64,000 nt of DNA from Streptomyces actinomycinicus (GCF_016741775.1 NZ_JAERRK010000019.1:1-64000); one strand, 5' to 3'; numbered from the stretch's first letter, positions 8,665-18,266 are shown. The notes: generated by a model from the letters alone, not told the origin. Translations and numbers: made by a program.

Positions 8665-9009
8665 ATGACGCACAGTTTCGCGCTCCACATCCCGGACGCC
8701 GACCTCGAACCCGAGCCCCTCGCCCCGGAACAGATCGTCTCCGGGAACCCGGAGGTGACCGGGAAGGTGGTCTGGGAGTCGCCGGACGGCCGTCAGATCC
8801 GCGGGATCTGGCAGATCACCCCCGGCGTGGTCACCGACACGGAGGCGGACGAGCTGTTCGTGGTGGTCAGCGGCTCGGCGACGATCGAGTTCGAGGACGG
8901 CCCGACGCTCCGGGTGGGCCCCGGCGACATGGCGGTGCTCCGCGCCGGCGACCGTACGACGTGGACCGTGCACGAGACGCTGCGCAAGGCGTACGCGATC
9001 AACCTCTGA
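8665..9009 (+). CDS. Cupin-domain protein (DUF861/RmlC-like)
   Basis: A 114-aa single-domain beta-barrel protein. The second cupin motif is visible (GPGDMAVLRAGDRTTWTVHE) and the first is reduced (ELFVVVSGSATIEFED), lacking the usual metal-binding histidines, as is common in DUF861 proteins. This argues against a classical metalloenzyme and for a small-molecule-binding role. No Shine-Dalgarno is seen; the TAGGGT-N7-ATG arrangement suggests a leaderless transcript. It is divergent from the membrane-protein gene. Confidence 0.75.
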   Translation: MTHSFALHIPDADLEPEPLAPEQIVSGNPEVTGKVVWESPDGRQIRGIWQITPGVVTDTEADELFVVVSGSATIEFEDGPTLRVGPGDMAVLRAGDRTTWTVHETLRKAYAINL

Positions 9010-9072
9010 ACAGCCGGCGGCGGGCCGGGTTGCAGCCTGCGGCAGGTGGTGCGGCCCCGGACCACGACGGCC

Positions 9073-9178
9073 GGGCGTAGGGCCGCGGCGGCTACGGCAC
9101 AGCGCGGCCAGGACCGGACCGCCGCGGCCGGGGCGTACGGCCGCGGCGGCTACGGCACAGCGCGGCCGGGGCCGGACG
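9073..9178. repeat. 58-bp tandem duplication at the lacI 3' end
   Basis: Two copies begin at 9073 and 9131 with GGGCGTA and share GCCGCGGCGGCTACGGCAC. The second copy runs into the last codons of the LacI gene, whose C-terminal tail is low-complexity. Confidence 0.75.
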
Positions 9179-10211
9179 ACGCAGGGCGGTGCGCCTGGCG
9201 CCCCGGCCTGCCGGAGTCCTCGGCCGGCGGCCCCGTCGTCCCCCGTACCTGGAGCGTGGGCGGCGACAGGTGGACGGTCCCCGCGCCGCCGTGGCCGGCC
9301 AGGCGGTCCAGGAGGCAGCGGGCGGCGCGGCGGCCGGCCTCGTGCGGTGCCGTGTCGACGGTGGTCAGCCAGAGGTGCCGCAGCCGGGAGATGCTGGTGT
9401 TGTCGTACCCGGTGACCGACAGCTCGCGGGGCACCTCCAGGCCCAGTTCCCCGGCCGCGGAGAGGGCGCCCACCGCGGCCATGTCGTTGACGGCGAACAC
9501 CGCCGTGGGCGGCTCGGGGCGGCTGAGCAGGCGTACGGCCCCCCGGTGGCCGCCCTCCTCGGTCAGGTCGCCGGGCTCGACGAGCGGTTCCGCGCCGTGC
9601 GCCCGCATCGCCGTCTCGAATCCGCGCCTGCGCAGGGCGCCGACCTCGCCGTGCCCGGCGAGATGGGCGATCCGGCGGTGCCCGAGGCCGAGCAGATGTT
9701 CCGTGGCGAGCCGGGCGCCCTGCTCGTCGTCGCCGGCGACGACGTCCACGCCCGCCGGCTGCGGTTCGCGGGCACCCGCCACGACCACCGGCATCCGACG
9801 CGCGAGCGCGCCGAGCCCGCCCGCGTCCGGGACCGTGCCGACCACGACCAGGCCGTCGACGCCCAGGTCCAGGAAGGGCTCGGCGAGGTCGTGGCCCATC
9901 CGCCGGTTCAGGCGGGCGTCCGCCAGGAGCATGTGCAGACCGGCCGCGTGCAGCAGCGAGTTGAGGCCGTCGAGCAGCTCCACGAACCACGGATTGCGCA
10001 GATCGTCCAGGAGGACCCCGACGGTGCGGGTGCGCTGCTCGCTGAGGCTGCGCGCCGCCGCGTTGGGCCGGTAGCCCAGCTCGCGCACGGCCCGCAGGAC
10101 CGCCTCCCGCTTCTCGGGGCGCACCGGGCCGGAGCCGCGCAGCACCAGGGAGACCAGCGACTTCGAGACTCCGGCCCGTTCGGCCACGTCACGGATCGTC
10201 GGCGGTCTCAT
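9150..10211 (-). CDS. LacI-family regulator next to Gfo/Idh dehydrogenase
   Basis: A 353-aa LacI/GalR repressor. The N-terminal HTH and hinge are complete (TIRDVAERAGVSKSLVSLVL, then GYRPNAAARSL), followed by a periplasmic-binding-like sugar domain (about 60-330) and a proline/glycine-rich tail encoded by duplicated DNA. It is divergent from the dehydrogenase at 10333, and two LacI-type palindromes flank the shared promoter region. The effector is probably a sugar or polyol processed by the neighbours; its identity is unknown. Confidence 0.87.
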   Translation of the reverse strand: MRPPTIRDVAERAGVSKSLVSLVLRGSGPVRPEKREAVLRAVRELGYRPNAAARSLSEQRTRTVGVLLDDLRNPWFVELLDGLNSLLHAAGLHMLLADARLNRRMGHDLAEPFLDLGVDGLVVVGTVPDAGGLGALARRMPVVVAGAREPQPAGVDVVAGDDEQGARLATEHLLGLGHRRIAHLAGHGEVGALRRRGFETAMRAHGAEPLVEPGDLTEEGGHRGAVRLLSRPEPPTAVFAVNDMAAVGALSAAGELGLEVPRELSVTGYDNTSISRLRHLWLTTVDTAPHEAGRRAARCLLDRLAGHGGAGTVHLSPPTLQVRGTTGPPAEDSGRPGRQAHRPASSGPGRAVP

Positions 10212-10214
10212 GCC

Positions 10215-10228
10215 ATGGACCGTTCCAT
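10215..10228. promoter_or_regulatory. LacI-type operator ATGGACCGTTCCAT
   Basis: A near-palindrome with a central CG, three bases before the lacI start codon. Its TGGA-CCG core matches the perfect palindrome at 10298-10309, 82 bp away. Confidence 0.55.
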
Positions 10229-10242
10229 GCGGCGTGCCGACC

Positions 10243-10258
10243 TGTCAAAGGGTTGACA
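10243..10258. promoter_or_regulatory. Back-to-back -35 elements TGTCAA-N4-TTGACA
   Basis: A 6-bp inverted repeat reads as TTGACA on both strands, placing divergent -35 elements for the lacI and dehydrogenase genes between the two operators. Confidence 0.45.
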
Positions 10259-10297
10259 CCCAGCGCATGTCCGCACAAAGGTGGGCCGCACAGAAGA

Positions 10298-10309
10298 TGG
10301 ACCGGTCCA
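10298..10309. promoter_or_regulatory. Perfect LacI-type operator TGGACCGGTCCA
   Basis: A 12-bp perfect palindrome centred on CG, 23 bases before the dehydrogenase start. It is typical of LacI-family operators and is paired with 10215-10228. Confidence 0.65.
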
Positions 10310-10332
10310 AACAGACGGGAAAGAGGGCTGCC

Positions 10333-11484
10333 ATGGTGGATGCGCTCGGTGTCGCCGTCATCGGGTTCGGCTGGATGGGCCGGGTGCACACCCAGGCGTA
10401 CGCCCGGCTCCCGCACCACTACCCGCATCTCCCGCTGCGGCCCCGGCTGGTCACGGTCGCCGAGGAGGTGCCGGGGCGGGCCGAGGAGGCGGCCGAGCGG
10501 TTCGGGTTCGCCTCGGCTACCCGTGACTGGCGCGAGGTGGCAGCCGACCCGCGTGTGCGGGCCGTCAGCGTCACCGCGCCGAACTTCCTGCACCGGGAGA
10601 TCGGCGTGGCGATGGCCGAGGCCGGCAAGCACCTGTGGATCGAGAAGCCGGTCGGCCTGACCGCGGACGACGCCCGCGCGGTCGCCGCCGCTGTCGCCGA
10701 TGCCGGTGTGCAGGGCACGGTCGGCTTCAACTACCGCAACGCGCCCGCCGTGGAGGCCGCCCGCGACCTGATCGCCTCCGGCGAGATCGGCACGGTCACC
10801 CATGCCCGCATCCGTCTGTTCAGCGACTACGCGGCCCACCCGGACGGCGCCCTGACCTGGCGCTACGAGCGTGAACGCGGCGGCAGCGGGGTGCTCGGCG
10901 ACCTGGCCTCGCACGGCGCCGACCTGGCCCGGTTCCTGCTCGGAGACATCGCCTCGCTCACCGCCGACACCGCGGTGTTCCTCCCGGAGCGAGCCCGGCC
11001 GAGCGGTGCGACGGCCGGCCACGCCCTGGCCTCGGGCGGCGAGCCGGGCCCCGTCGAGAACGAGGACTACGTCAGCTGCCTGCTGCGGTTCTCCTCCGGT
11101 GCCCGCGGGGTGCTGGAGGCCTGCCGGGTCTCGGTCGGTGAGCAGAACGCCTACGGCTTCGAGGTGCACGGGACCAGGGGCGCGGTGTTCTGGGACTTCC
11201 GCCGCATGAACGAGCTGGGCGTGAGCCGCGGTACGACCTACCAGGACCAGCCGGTCAGCACGGTCTACGTCGGCCCGGGCGCCGGCGAGTTCGCCGCGTT
11301 CCAGCCGGGCGCGGCCAATGCGATGGGCTACGACGACCTGAAGGTGATCGAGGCCTACCGCTTCGTGCGCTCCGTCGCCGAGGGCACCCCGTACGGCACC
11401 ACCCTCGCCGACGCGGTGCACAGCGCGACCGTGCTCGACGCCATGGCGCAGTCGGCGGAGAGCGGCCGATGGGTCAGCCTGTAG
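10333..11484 (+). CDS. Gfo/Idh/MocA-family NAD(P)-dependent sugar dehydrogenase
   Basis: A 383-aa oxidoreductase. The N-terminal Rossmann fold shows VIGFGWMGRVHTQAY, and the family's catalytic signature appears as IEKPVGL near residue 105. The C-terminal half is the substrate domain (GFNYRNAP, LGDLASHGADLARFLLG). The ATG at 10333 is preceded by AAAGAGGG. Expected role: oxidation of a sugar or polyol hydroxyl in the cytoplasm. It is divergent from its probable LacI repressor, and its 3' end overlaps the next LacI gene by 11 bases tail to tail. The exact substrate is not readable. Confidence 0.83.
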   Translation: MVDALGVAVIGFGWMGRVHTQAYARLPHHYPHLPLRPRLVTVAEEVPGRAEEAAERFGFASATRDWREVAADPRVRAVSVTAPNFLHREIGVAMAEAGKHLWIEKPVGLTADDARAVAAAVADAGVQGTVGFNYRNAPAVEAARDLIASGEIGTVTHARIRLFSDYAAHPDGALTWRYERERGGSGVLGDLASHGADLARFLLGDIASLTADTAVFLPERARPSGATAGHALASGGEPGPVENEDYVSCLLRFSSGARGVLEACRVSVGEQNAYGFEVHGTRGAVFWDFRRMNELGVSRGTTYQDQPVSTVYVGPGAGEFAAFQPGAANAMGYDDLKVIEAYRFVRSVAEGTPYGTTLADAVHSATVLDAMAQSAESGRWVSL

Positions 11485-12496
11485 ACATGTTGTACGGCGT
11501 GACCACCTGGATCGCCGACGGCGGCAGCGGCCCCGCGGGCGGCAGCGCGCCGTGGAAGCGCATCACCTCGTGACAGGCCTCGCGCAGATCGTGCCGCAGG
11601 TCGTGGTGGAGCACGGCGGACAGCCGGTGCTCGCGCAGCAGGCGGGTGTTTTCGTGGTCGAGATCGTGGGCCACGAACACCGCGCATTCCCGTCCGAGGT
11701 CGGCGAACGCCCGGAGGGTCGCGTTGTTGCCGCCGCCGATGGAGTACACCGCCCGGATCTCCGGGTCGCGCTCGAGGGCCGCGCGCACCAGGTCGTACTG
11801 CGTGGCGTCCAGGCCCTGTCCCCCGGCGGTCTCCACGAGGGTGCGCTCGGGGTGGCGGGCGCGCATCACGCTGCGGAAGCCCATCTCACGCTCCTCCTCG
11901 TTGCGGAAGAAGCCGCTGCTGAGGCTGGTGAGGACATGGCCGGGCCGGTCGCCGAGCCACTGGCCGGTCAGGTACGCGGCGGTGGCGCCTGCGGCCCGGT
12001 TGTCGATGCCGGCATAGGCGACGCGCCCGCTCGCGGGCAGGTCGGTGACGAGGGTGACCACCGGGATGCCGGCGGCGGTGAGCCGGCCGACGGCGGCGGT
12101 GACCTCGGGGACGTCCGCCGCCTTGAGGATCACGCCCTGCGAGCCGCGCCGGGCGATCCGGTCCAGCGTCGCGATCTGCTCCCCGGCCGGGCCGGTCTCA
12201 CGGAAGTGGAACCGGGAGCGGACCACCGCCGGGTGCAGCGCCGGCAGCTCGGCCTCCAGGGCGGCACGCACGGCGGTGGTGAAGCGCTCGGGTGCCTGCA
12301 CCACGATGTCGACCATGAAGGAGCGGCCGGTCAGCCGGACCTGGGTGCGCTGCCGGTCCAGATCGGCGATGGCCCGGTGCACCTCCCGCGCGGTGCTCTC
12401 GCGCACCCCTCCCCTGCCGTTCAGCACCCGGTCGACGGTGGCCTCGCTGAGTCCGGCCTGACGCGCGATCTCCCGGATCGGGAACGGATGGCCCAT
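11474..12496 (-). CDS. LacI-family regulator of the sugar/inositol cluster
   Basis: A 340-aa regulator with a LacI HTH (IREIARQAGLSEATVDRVLNGR) and a type-1 sugar-binding effector domain of the ribose/DeoR-like kind (VTLVTDLPASGRVAYAGIDNRAAG, SIGGGNNATLRAF). The ATG at 12496 follows AAGGAG by seven bases. An operator-like element about 50 bases upstream (CTTTGTACTGACA) recurs before the ABC importer at 18.2 kb, suggesting that this protein controls itself, the dehydrogenase at 12819 and the importer operon. Confidence 0.83.
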   Translation of the reverse strand: MGHPFPIREIARQAGLSEATVDRVLNGRGGVRESTAREVHRAIADLDRQRTQVRLTGRSFMVDIVVQAPERFTTAVRAALEAELPALHPAVVRSRFHFRETGPAGEQIATLDRIARRGSQGVILKAADVPEVTAAVGRLTAAGIPVVTLVTDLPASGRVAYAGIDNRAAGATAAYLTGQWLGDRPGHVLTSLSSGFFRNEEEREMGFRSVMRARHPERTLVETAGGQGLDATQYDLVRAALERDPEIRAVYSIGGGNNATLRAFADLGRECAVFVAHDLDHENTRLLREHRLSAVLHHDLRHDLREACHEVMRFHGALPPAGPLPPSAIQVVTPYNMSTG

Positions 12497-12547
12497 GGAC
12501 CGGCTCCTTGAGGGGTTTTTGATGGCTGTGTGCTGGTTGTTCGAGGG

Positions 12548-12560
12548 CTTTGTACTGACA
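12548..12560 (+). promoter_or_regulatory. Cluster operator CTTTGTACTGACA
   Basis: This element matches CTTTGTTAAGACA (18267-18279) and the inverse-strand CTTTGTACTTACA (18302-18314) as CTTTGTNNNKACA. All three lie upstream of genes of the same sugar cluster. Confidence 0.5.
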
Positions 12561-12651
12561 AGAATGACAGGGCCGAGTCGCGCCCGTGACCGGAAGGCGC
12601 GGACCTCGGGCCGCCGCCGAGCGGAGCGGGAGCCGAAAGGGCGGAGGGGGC

Positions 12652-12804
12652 ATGGTCCTTCCCGACGACAAGGTCGTCGTGCTCTTGCTGCCGTCCGACC
12701 GGTCCGGGGTGGTCACCGGCCCGGTGACCGACTGGGACCGGAACGTCCTGGGCGCCCTCGACCGGCCCTTCTTCCCCGTCCCCTCGTCCTTGCCAGGAAC
12801 CTAG
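12652..12804 (+). CDS. Possible 50-aa small protein upstream of the dehydrogenase
   Basis: A short frame with a typical local codon pattern: GC content by my count is about 72, 42 and 94 % at codon positions 1, 2 and 3. It has GGAGGGGG just before its ATG. The product begins MVLPDDKVVVLLLP and has no domain I recognise. Its TAG stop overlaps the ribosome site (TAGGAG) of the following dehydrogenase, an operon-like arrangement. A longer in-frame start at 12586 adds only an arginine/glycine-rich, non-coding-like stretch. It could also be a leader peptide. Confidence 0.45.
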   Translation: MVLPDDKVVVLLLPSDRSGVVTGPVTDWDRNVLGALDRPFFPVPSSLPGT

Positions 12805-12818
12805 GAGTTGCACGCCCC

Positions 12819-13823
12819 ATGCGCATCGGAATTCTCGGTCTCGGCCGCATCGGCGCCTTCCACGCCGAAACCCTCTCCGGACTGGACGCCGTCGAGTCGC
12901 TCGTCGTCGCCGACCCGTTCGCGGACGCGGCCAAGGCCGCCGCGGAACGGTTCGGGGCCGAGGTGGCGGACTCACCGGAGGCCCTCCTGGCGGCCGGTGT
13001 CGACGGCCTCGTCGTCGCCGCGGCCACCGACGCCCATCCGGCGCTGATCCGGGCCGGTGTCGAGGCCGGGGTGCCGGTCTTCTGCGAGAAGCCGGTGGCC
13101 CGCACCATGGCGGAGGGCGTCGCGGTGCTGGAGTCCGTGCGGGACAGCGGCGTGCCGATCCAGATCGGCTACAACCGGCGCTTCGACGCGGGCTTCGCCG
13201 CCGCGCGGGCCGCCGTACGGGCCGGTGAGCTGGGCACGCTGCACACGGTCCGGTCCACGACCCTGGACCCGGCGCCGCCGCCGGCCGCGTACGTCGCCGC
13301 GTCCGGTGGCATCTTCCGGGACTGCTCCGTGCACGACTTCGACATCATCCGCTGGGTCACGGGCCGTGAGGTCACCGAGGTGTACGCGGTCGGCGGCAAC
13401 CGGGGCGCCGACTACATCCGGGCGGCGGGCGACGCCGACACCACCGGGGCGGTCCTCACCCTGGACGACGGCACGATCGCGGTGGTGTCCAACTCGCGGC
13501 ACAACGCCCGCGGTTACGACGTCCGCATGGAGGTGCACGGCTTCACGGACTCGATCGCCGTCGGCCTGGACGACAAGCTGCCGCTGCGCTCGGTCGAGCC
13601 CGGCGTGACCTTCCCGTCCGGTACCCCGCACGACTTCTTCATGGACCGCTTCACCGACGCCTACCGCGCCGAACTGACCGCGTTCACCGAGGTCGTGTCG
13701 GGCACCCGGCCCTCCCCCTGCACCGTCGAGGACGCGCTGGAGGCCGGCTGGATCGCGGAGGCCTGCACCCTGTCGCTGCACGAGCACCGGCCGGTGACAC
13801 TCGCGGAGGTGCGCCGGAGCTGA
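12819..13823 (+). CDS. Gfo/Idh/MocA dehydrogenase, inositol 2-dehydrogenase-like
   Basis: A 334-aa NAD-dependent oxidoreductase. It shows the Rossmann motif GILGLGRIGAFHAETL, the catalytic signature CEKPVA near residue 90, IGYNRRFD, and a substrate-domain histidine motif (FRDCSVHDFDIIRW) of the inositol dehydrogenase type. Start is the ATG at 12819 with TAGGAG upstream. Together with the importer, the TIM-barrel protein and the LacI regulator this points to myo-inositol or a related cyclitol or sugar, but substrate assignment by eye is uncertain. Confidence 0.82.
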   Translation: MRIGILGLGRIGAFHAETLSGLDAVESLVVADPFADAAKAAAERFGAEVADSPEALLAAGVDGLVVAAATDAHPALIRAGVEAGVPVFCEKPVARTMAEGVAVLESVRDSGVPIQIGYNRRFDAGFAAARAAVRAGELGTLHTVRSTTLDPAPPPAAYVAASGGIFRDCSVHDFDIIRWVTGREVTEVYAVGGNRGADYIRAAGDADTTGAVLTLDDGTIAVVSNSRHNARGYDVRMEVHGFTDSIAVGLDDKLPLRSVEPGVTFPSGTPHDFFMDRFTDAYRAELTAFTEVVSGTRPSPCTVEDALEAGWIAEACTLSLHEHRPVTLAEVRRS

Positions 13824-13831
13824 GCCCGCGG

Positions 13832-13884
13832 CGGGACGCGATGTGCGGCGCCGGGTATCCGCCCGGCGCCGCACCCGCGTCCCG
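13832..13884. terminator. Strong bidirectional hairpin terminator
   Basis: GTGCGGCGCCGGG (13843-13855) pairs perfectly with 13862-13874 around a six-base loop. The stem is extended by CGGGACGCG/CGCGTCCCG. It lies between the convergent dehydrogenase and 13921 genes. Confidence 0.8.
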
Positions 13885-13920
13885 GCGCAGTGGCGTGCCT
13901 CAGCCGTGGTCCCCCGCGGC

Positions 13921-14115
13921 TCAGCCGCAGTACCGGATGAGCCACTCGTCCGGGTTGTACGTGTCCCGCGCCGGGTCGGGCACGGTCGCCGCCTTGGTCT
14001 CCACCGTGTCCTCCGGGCGTATCCGCTCGGGCAGCGAGCCGAAGCGGTCGCGGCGCAAGGACGCCGCTTCGGCGGCGTCCTGGGGTGTCGTGCGAGGTTC
14101 CGTGCGGTGTGTCAT
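13921..14115 (-). CDS. 64-aa hypothetical protein
   Basis: A small acidic/basic soluble protein (begins MTHRTEPRTTPQDAAEA, ends EWLIRYCG) with no membrane segment. The ATG at 14115 is preceded by GGGAGG at good spacing. It resembles small conserved actinobacterial proteins of unknown function. It follows the isomerase-like gene on the same strand with a 139-base gap, so it may have its own promoter. Confidence 0.6.
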   Translation of the reverse strand: MTHRTEPRTTPQDAAEAASLRRDRFGSLPERIRPEDTVETKAATVPDPARDTYNPDEWLIRYCG

Positions 14116-14254
14116 CTCGTCCTCCCGTCTGCGCGGGCTCCCCCCGGTCATCCTCCACAACGCCCGCGTGCCCCGCTTGGTTCCCGGACGCGGGCGGGCC
14201 GAATCCGTCGCAACTGCGCAGGATCCGGCCCGTCCAGGTGTGCGCCGTGGTCCG

Positions 14255-15163
14255 TCAGGCCCCGCAGGACCGCAGGAAGCGCCGCGTGCGCACCGCGATC
14301 GGCAGCGGCTTGTCCGGCTCGCACGGGTACATGTCCTGCTCGACGATCGCGAACAGGTCCACGCCCAGTTTCTGCGCCGCCGCCAGCACCGGGCCCAGCT
14401 CCGGCACCCCGGAGGGCGGTTCGCACATCACCCCTCGCTGCACGGCCGGCCCGAACGGCACACCCTGCACGACGACCTCCGCGAGGATGTCCGGGTCGAC
14501 CTGCTTGAGGTGCAGGTAGCCGATGCGCTCGCCGTAGGTCTCGATCAGCTTGACGCTGTCGCCGCCGCAGTAGGCGTAGTGCCCGGTGTCGAGGCAGAGG
14601 TTGACCAGTTCGGAGTCGGTCGAGTCGAGGAAGCGCTCGACGTGCCGCTCGGTGTCGATGTGGGTGTCGGCGTGCGGGTGCACCACGATGTCGAGACCGT
14701 ACGTCTCCTTGACCTCGTGGCCGAGCCGTTCCATGCCCTTGGTCAGGTGCGCCCACTGCTCGGCGGTCAGCTCGGGCGGTTCGAGGATCTCGGCGGTCTT
14801 GTCGTCCCGCCAGAAGGAGGGGATCACCACCAGGTGCCGGGCGCCCATCGCCTGCGTGAGCGCGGCGACCTGGCCGACGTGTGCCCAGGTCTCCTCCCAG
14901 ACGGCGGGGCCGCGGTGCATGCCGGTGAAGACCGTGCCCGCCGAGACCTTCAGGTTCCGGCGGGCGACCTCCTCGGACAGCCGTGCCGGATCGGTGGGGA
15001 GGTAGCCGTAGGGGCCGAGTTCGATCCAGTCGTAGCCGGCCCCGGAGACCTCGTCCAGGAAGCGTTCCCAGGGGACCTGCTGCGGGTCGTCGGGGAACCA
15101 GACGCCCCAGGAGTCGGGGGCCGAACCGACCCGGATGCGGTCCAGCGGTGCGGAGTGCGCCAT
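14255..15163 (-). CDS. Sugar isomerase/epimerase-like TIM-barrel protein
   Basis: A 302-aa protein of the xylose-isomerase-like (AP endonuclease 2) TIM-barrel superfamily, the fold of IolE, IolI and related enzymes. Visible features: VGSAPDSWGVWFPDD at the start, a metal-site-like histidine stretch (VVHPHADTHIDT), and LCLDTGHYAYCGGD followed by GYLHLKQVDP. The ATG at 15163 lies two bases after the ATPase stop, so it is the last gene of the importer operon. An inosose dehydratase or isomerase role fits the context but is not proven. Confidence 0.78.
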   Translation of the reverse strand: MAHSAPLDRIRVGSAPDSWGVWFPDDPQQVPWERFLDEVSGAGYDWIELGPYGYLPTDPARLSEEVARRNLKVSAGTVFTGMHRGPAVWEETWAHVGQVAALTQAMGARHLVVIPSFWRDDKTAEILEPPELTAEQWAHLTKGMERLGHEVKETYGLDIVVHPHADTHIDTERHVERFLDSTDSELVNLCLDTGHYAYCGGDSVKLIETYGERIGYLHLKQVDPDILAEVVVQGVPFGPAVQRGVMCEPPSGVPELGPVLAAAQKLGVDLFAIVEQDMYPCEPDKPLPIAVRTRRFLRSCGA

Positions 15164-15165
15164 GG

Positions 15166-16077
<912 letters not shown>

Positions 16078-16080
16078 CGG

Positions 16081-17157
16081 TCACCTCCGGGTCGCCGTGC
16101 GCTGGACCCACAGATTGATCAGGACGGCGCCGAGCAGCATCACGCCGAGGAAGGCCTTGAACCAGTCGGGGTTCCAGTTGGCGTAGACGATGCCCTGCTG
16201 CACCATGCCGAACATGAACGCGCCGAAGACCGGGCCGATCGCGGAGCCGGCGCCGCCGGTGAGCAGACAGCCGCCGATGACGGCCGCGGCGATGTAGATC
16301 AGCTCCTGGCCGACGCCCTCGCCCGACTGCACGGTGTTGAACGAGAACAGGTTGTGCATGCCGATGAACCAGGCGCCGAAGCCGACCAGCATGAACAGGG
16401 TGATCTTGGTGAAGTTCACCGGGACGCCGACGGCGCGGGCGCTGTCCTTGTTGCCGCCGACGGCGAAGATCCAGTTGCCGTACTTGGTGCGCAGCAGCAC
16501 CCAGGTGGCGAGGGCCGCGAAGACCAGCCACCAGACCACGGTGATCTTCACCTGGACCCCGCCGACGTCGAAGGACGACGCGAAGATCTTCTTGGCCTGG
16601 TCGAAGCCGTCCATGTCGCTGATGTCGTCGGTGGCGACGTTGCCGGTGATCAGTTTGGTCACGGCGAGGTTGACCCCTTGGAGGATCAGGAAGGTGCCGA
16701 GGGTGACCAGGAAGCTGGGCAACCCGGTCCTGACCACCATCCAGCCGTTGAAGGCCCCGATGGCGAGGGAGACGATCAGGGCGACGACGACACCGGTCCA
16801 CACGTTGACGGTCAGCTGGTAGCTGAGCATGCTCGCGGTGAGCGCCGAGGTGATCACCGCGACGCCGGACGAGAGGTCGAACTCGCCGCCGATCATCAGC
16901 AGGGCCACTGGGAGGGCCATGATGCCGATGGTCGAGGACTGGTAGAGCACCGTGGCCATCGAACTGCCCTGGCGGACCGTGGGCGCCGCGATCAGGAAGA
17001 AGACCAGTACGGCGACGGCGCCGAGGAAGACGCCGACCTCGGGCCGGGCCAGCAGCCTGAGGGCCAGCGGGCGCCGGGCGGTGCGGCCGTCCTTGTCCTT
17101 CGGACCGGACGCCGGCGGCCTGTCCACCGCCGGACCAGCCTGCTGGGTCATGCTCAT
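16081..17157 (-). CDS. Sugar ABC transporter permease, RbsC/FrcC type
   Basis: A 358-aa membrane protein of the BPD_transp_2 family with about nine to ten helices; GGEFDLSSGVAVITSAL and the FLVTLGTFLILQGV region are characteristic. Its ATG overlaps the TGA of the binding-protein gene by one base (TGATG), so translation is coupled. The N-terminal 30 residues are charged and cytoplasmic. It forms the channel of the importer. Confidence 0.86.
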   Translation of the reverse strand: MSMTQQAGPAVDRPPASGPKDKDGRTARRPLALRLLARPEVGVFLGAVAVLVFFLIAAPTVRQGSSMATVLYQSSTIGIMALPVALLMIGGEFDLSSGVAVITSALTASMLSYQLTVNVWTGVVVALIVSLAIGAFNGWMVVRTGLPSFLVTLGTFLILQGVNLAVTKLITGNVATDDISDMDGFDQAKKIFASSFDVGGVQVKITVVWWLVFAALATWVLLRTKYGNWIFAVGGNKDSARAVGVPVNFTKITLFMLVGFGAWFIGMHNLFSFNTVQSGEGVGQELIYIAAAVIGGCLLTGGAGSAIGPVFGAFMFGMVQQGIVYANWNPDWFKAFLGVMLLGAVLINLWVQRTATRR

Positions 17158-18176
17158 CACCGGGTGCCCTTCGCGGCGAACTCGGCGACCTTGCCGACGT
17201 TGGACTTGTCGACGAAGGCGGGGCCGGTCAGCACCGGCTGCTCGCCGCCGCCGCTGTAGTTGCCGTTGTTCTCGTAGAGCCACAGCGAGTCGACCGCCAG
17301 GTAGCCCTGGAGGTACGGCTGCTGGTCGACGGCGAACTCGATCGTGCCGTTCTTGACGGCCTTGACCAGGTCCTTGTTGAGGTCGAAGGTGGCCACCTTC
17401 GCCTTGCTGCCCGCGTCGCCCACCGACTGCGTCGCGGTGAGGGCGAAGGGCGCGCCGAGGGTGACGACGGTGTCGATGGAGTTGTCCTGCTTCAGCTTCG
17501 CCGTGATGGTCGACTTCACGGAGGGCATGTCGGTGCCGTTCACGTACAGGATGTCAGTGGTGCCCTCGAACGTCTTCTTCACGCCGTCGCAGCGCTGGGT
17601 GAGGCCCACGTTGCCCTGTTCCTGGATCACGCAGACGATCTTCTTCGCGCCGGTGGTGTTGAGCTTCTTGCCGAACGCCTCCCCGGCCACGCTCTCGTCC
17701 TGGCCGAAGAACTCCAGCAGACCGAGTTGCTTCCAGTCGCTCAGTCCCGAGTTGAGGCCGACCACGGGTATGCCGGCCTGCTGCGCCTTGGCGATCACAC
17801 CCTTCATCGCGTCCGGCTTGGCCAGCGTGACCGCGATGCCGTCCACCTTCTGGTCGATGGCGTTCTGCACCCAGTTGGCCTGGTTGCCGGCGTTGGGGTC
17901 GGCGGAGTAGACGAGCTTGACGTTGTCCTTGGCCGCCGCGGCCTCGGCGCCCTTGCGGACGGTGTCCCAGAAGGTGTCGCCGGGCGCCTGGTGGGTGACC
18001 AGCGCGACGGTCATGCGAGGCGTGTCGGCCTTGCCCGCGGAGGCGTTCGCCGCTCCCTCCTCGGCCTTCTTGCCGCCGGAGCTGCTGGAGCAGCCGGCGA
18101 GGGTGAGGGCTGCCGCGGCGGCCATGGCGACGACGGGGGCCAGTCCGCGGGAGCGGGGACGAGAAGAGCGGTCCAT
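17157..18176 (-). CDS. Sugar-binding lipoprotein of the ABC importer
   Basis: A 339-aa substrate-binding protein. It has a signal peptide with basic n-region and lipobox LAGC (Cys28-29 region), then a serine/glycine linker and a type-1 periplasmic-binding fold (VALVTHQAPGDTFWDTVRKG, GIAVTLAKPDAM, GIPVVGLNSG). It is lipid-anchored outside the membrane and delivers substrate to the permease encoded next. It is the first gene of a four-gene operon. Two CTTTGTNNNKACA operator-like elements lie 90-140 bases upstream. Confidence 0.87.
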   Translation of the reverse strand: MDRSSRPRSRGLAPVVAMAAAAALTLAGCSSSSGGKKAEEGAANASAGKADTPRMTVALVTHQAPGDTFWDTVRKGAEAAAAKDNVKLVYSADPNAGNQANWVQNAIDQKVDGIAVTLAKPDAMKGVIAKAQQAGIPVVGLNSGLSDWKQLGLLEFFGQDESVAGEAFGKKLNTTGAKKIVCVIQEQGNVGLTQRCDGVKKTFEGTTDILYVNGTDMPSVKSTITAKLKQDNSIDTVVTLGAPFALTATQSVGDAGSKAKVATFDLNKDLVKAVKNGTIEFAVDQQPYLQGYLAVDSLWLYENNGNYSGGGEQPVLTGPAFVDKSNVGKVAEFAAKGTR

Positions 18177-18266
18177 CTTTCCTGCACCTCACTGTGCGTG
18201 CGACGGGGCAAGGGACGCTGTTGCGTTGGGACGGGATACAAGCCTCTGCCGAGCCCGCTGTCAATA

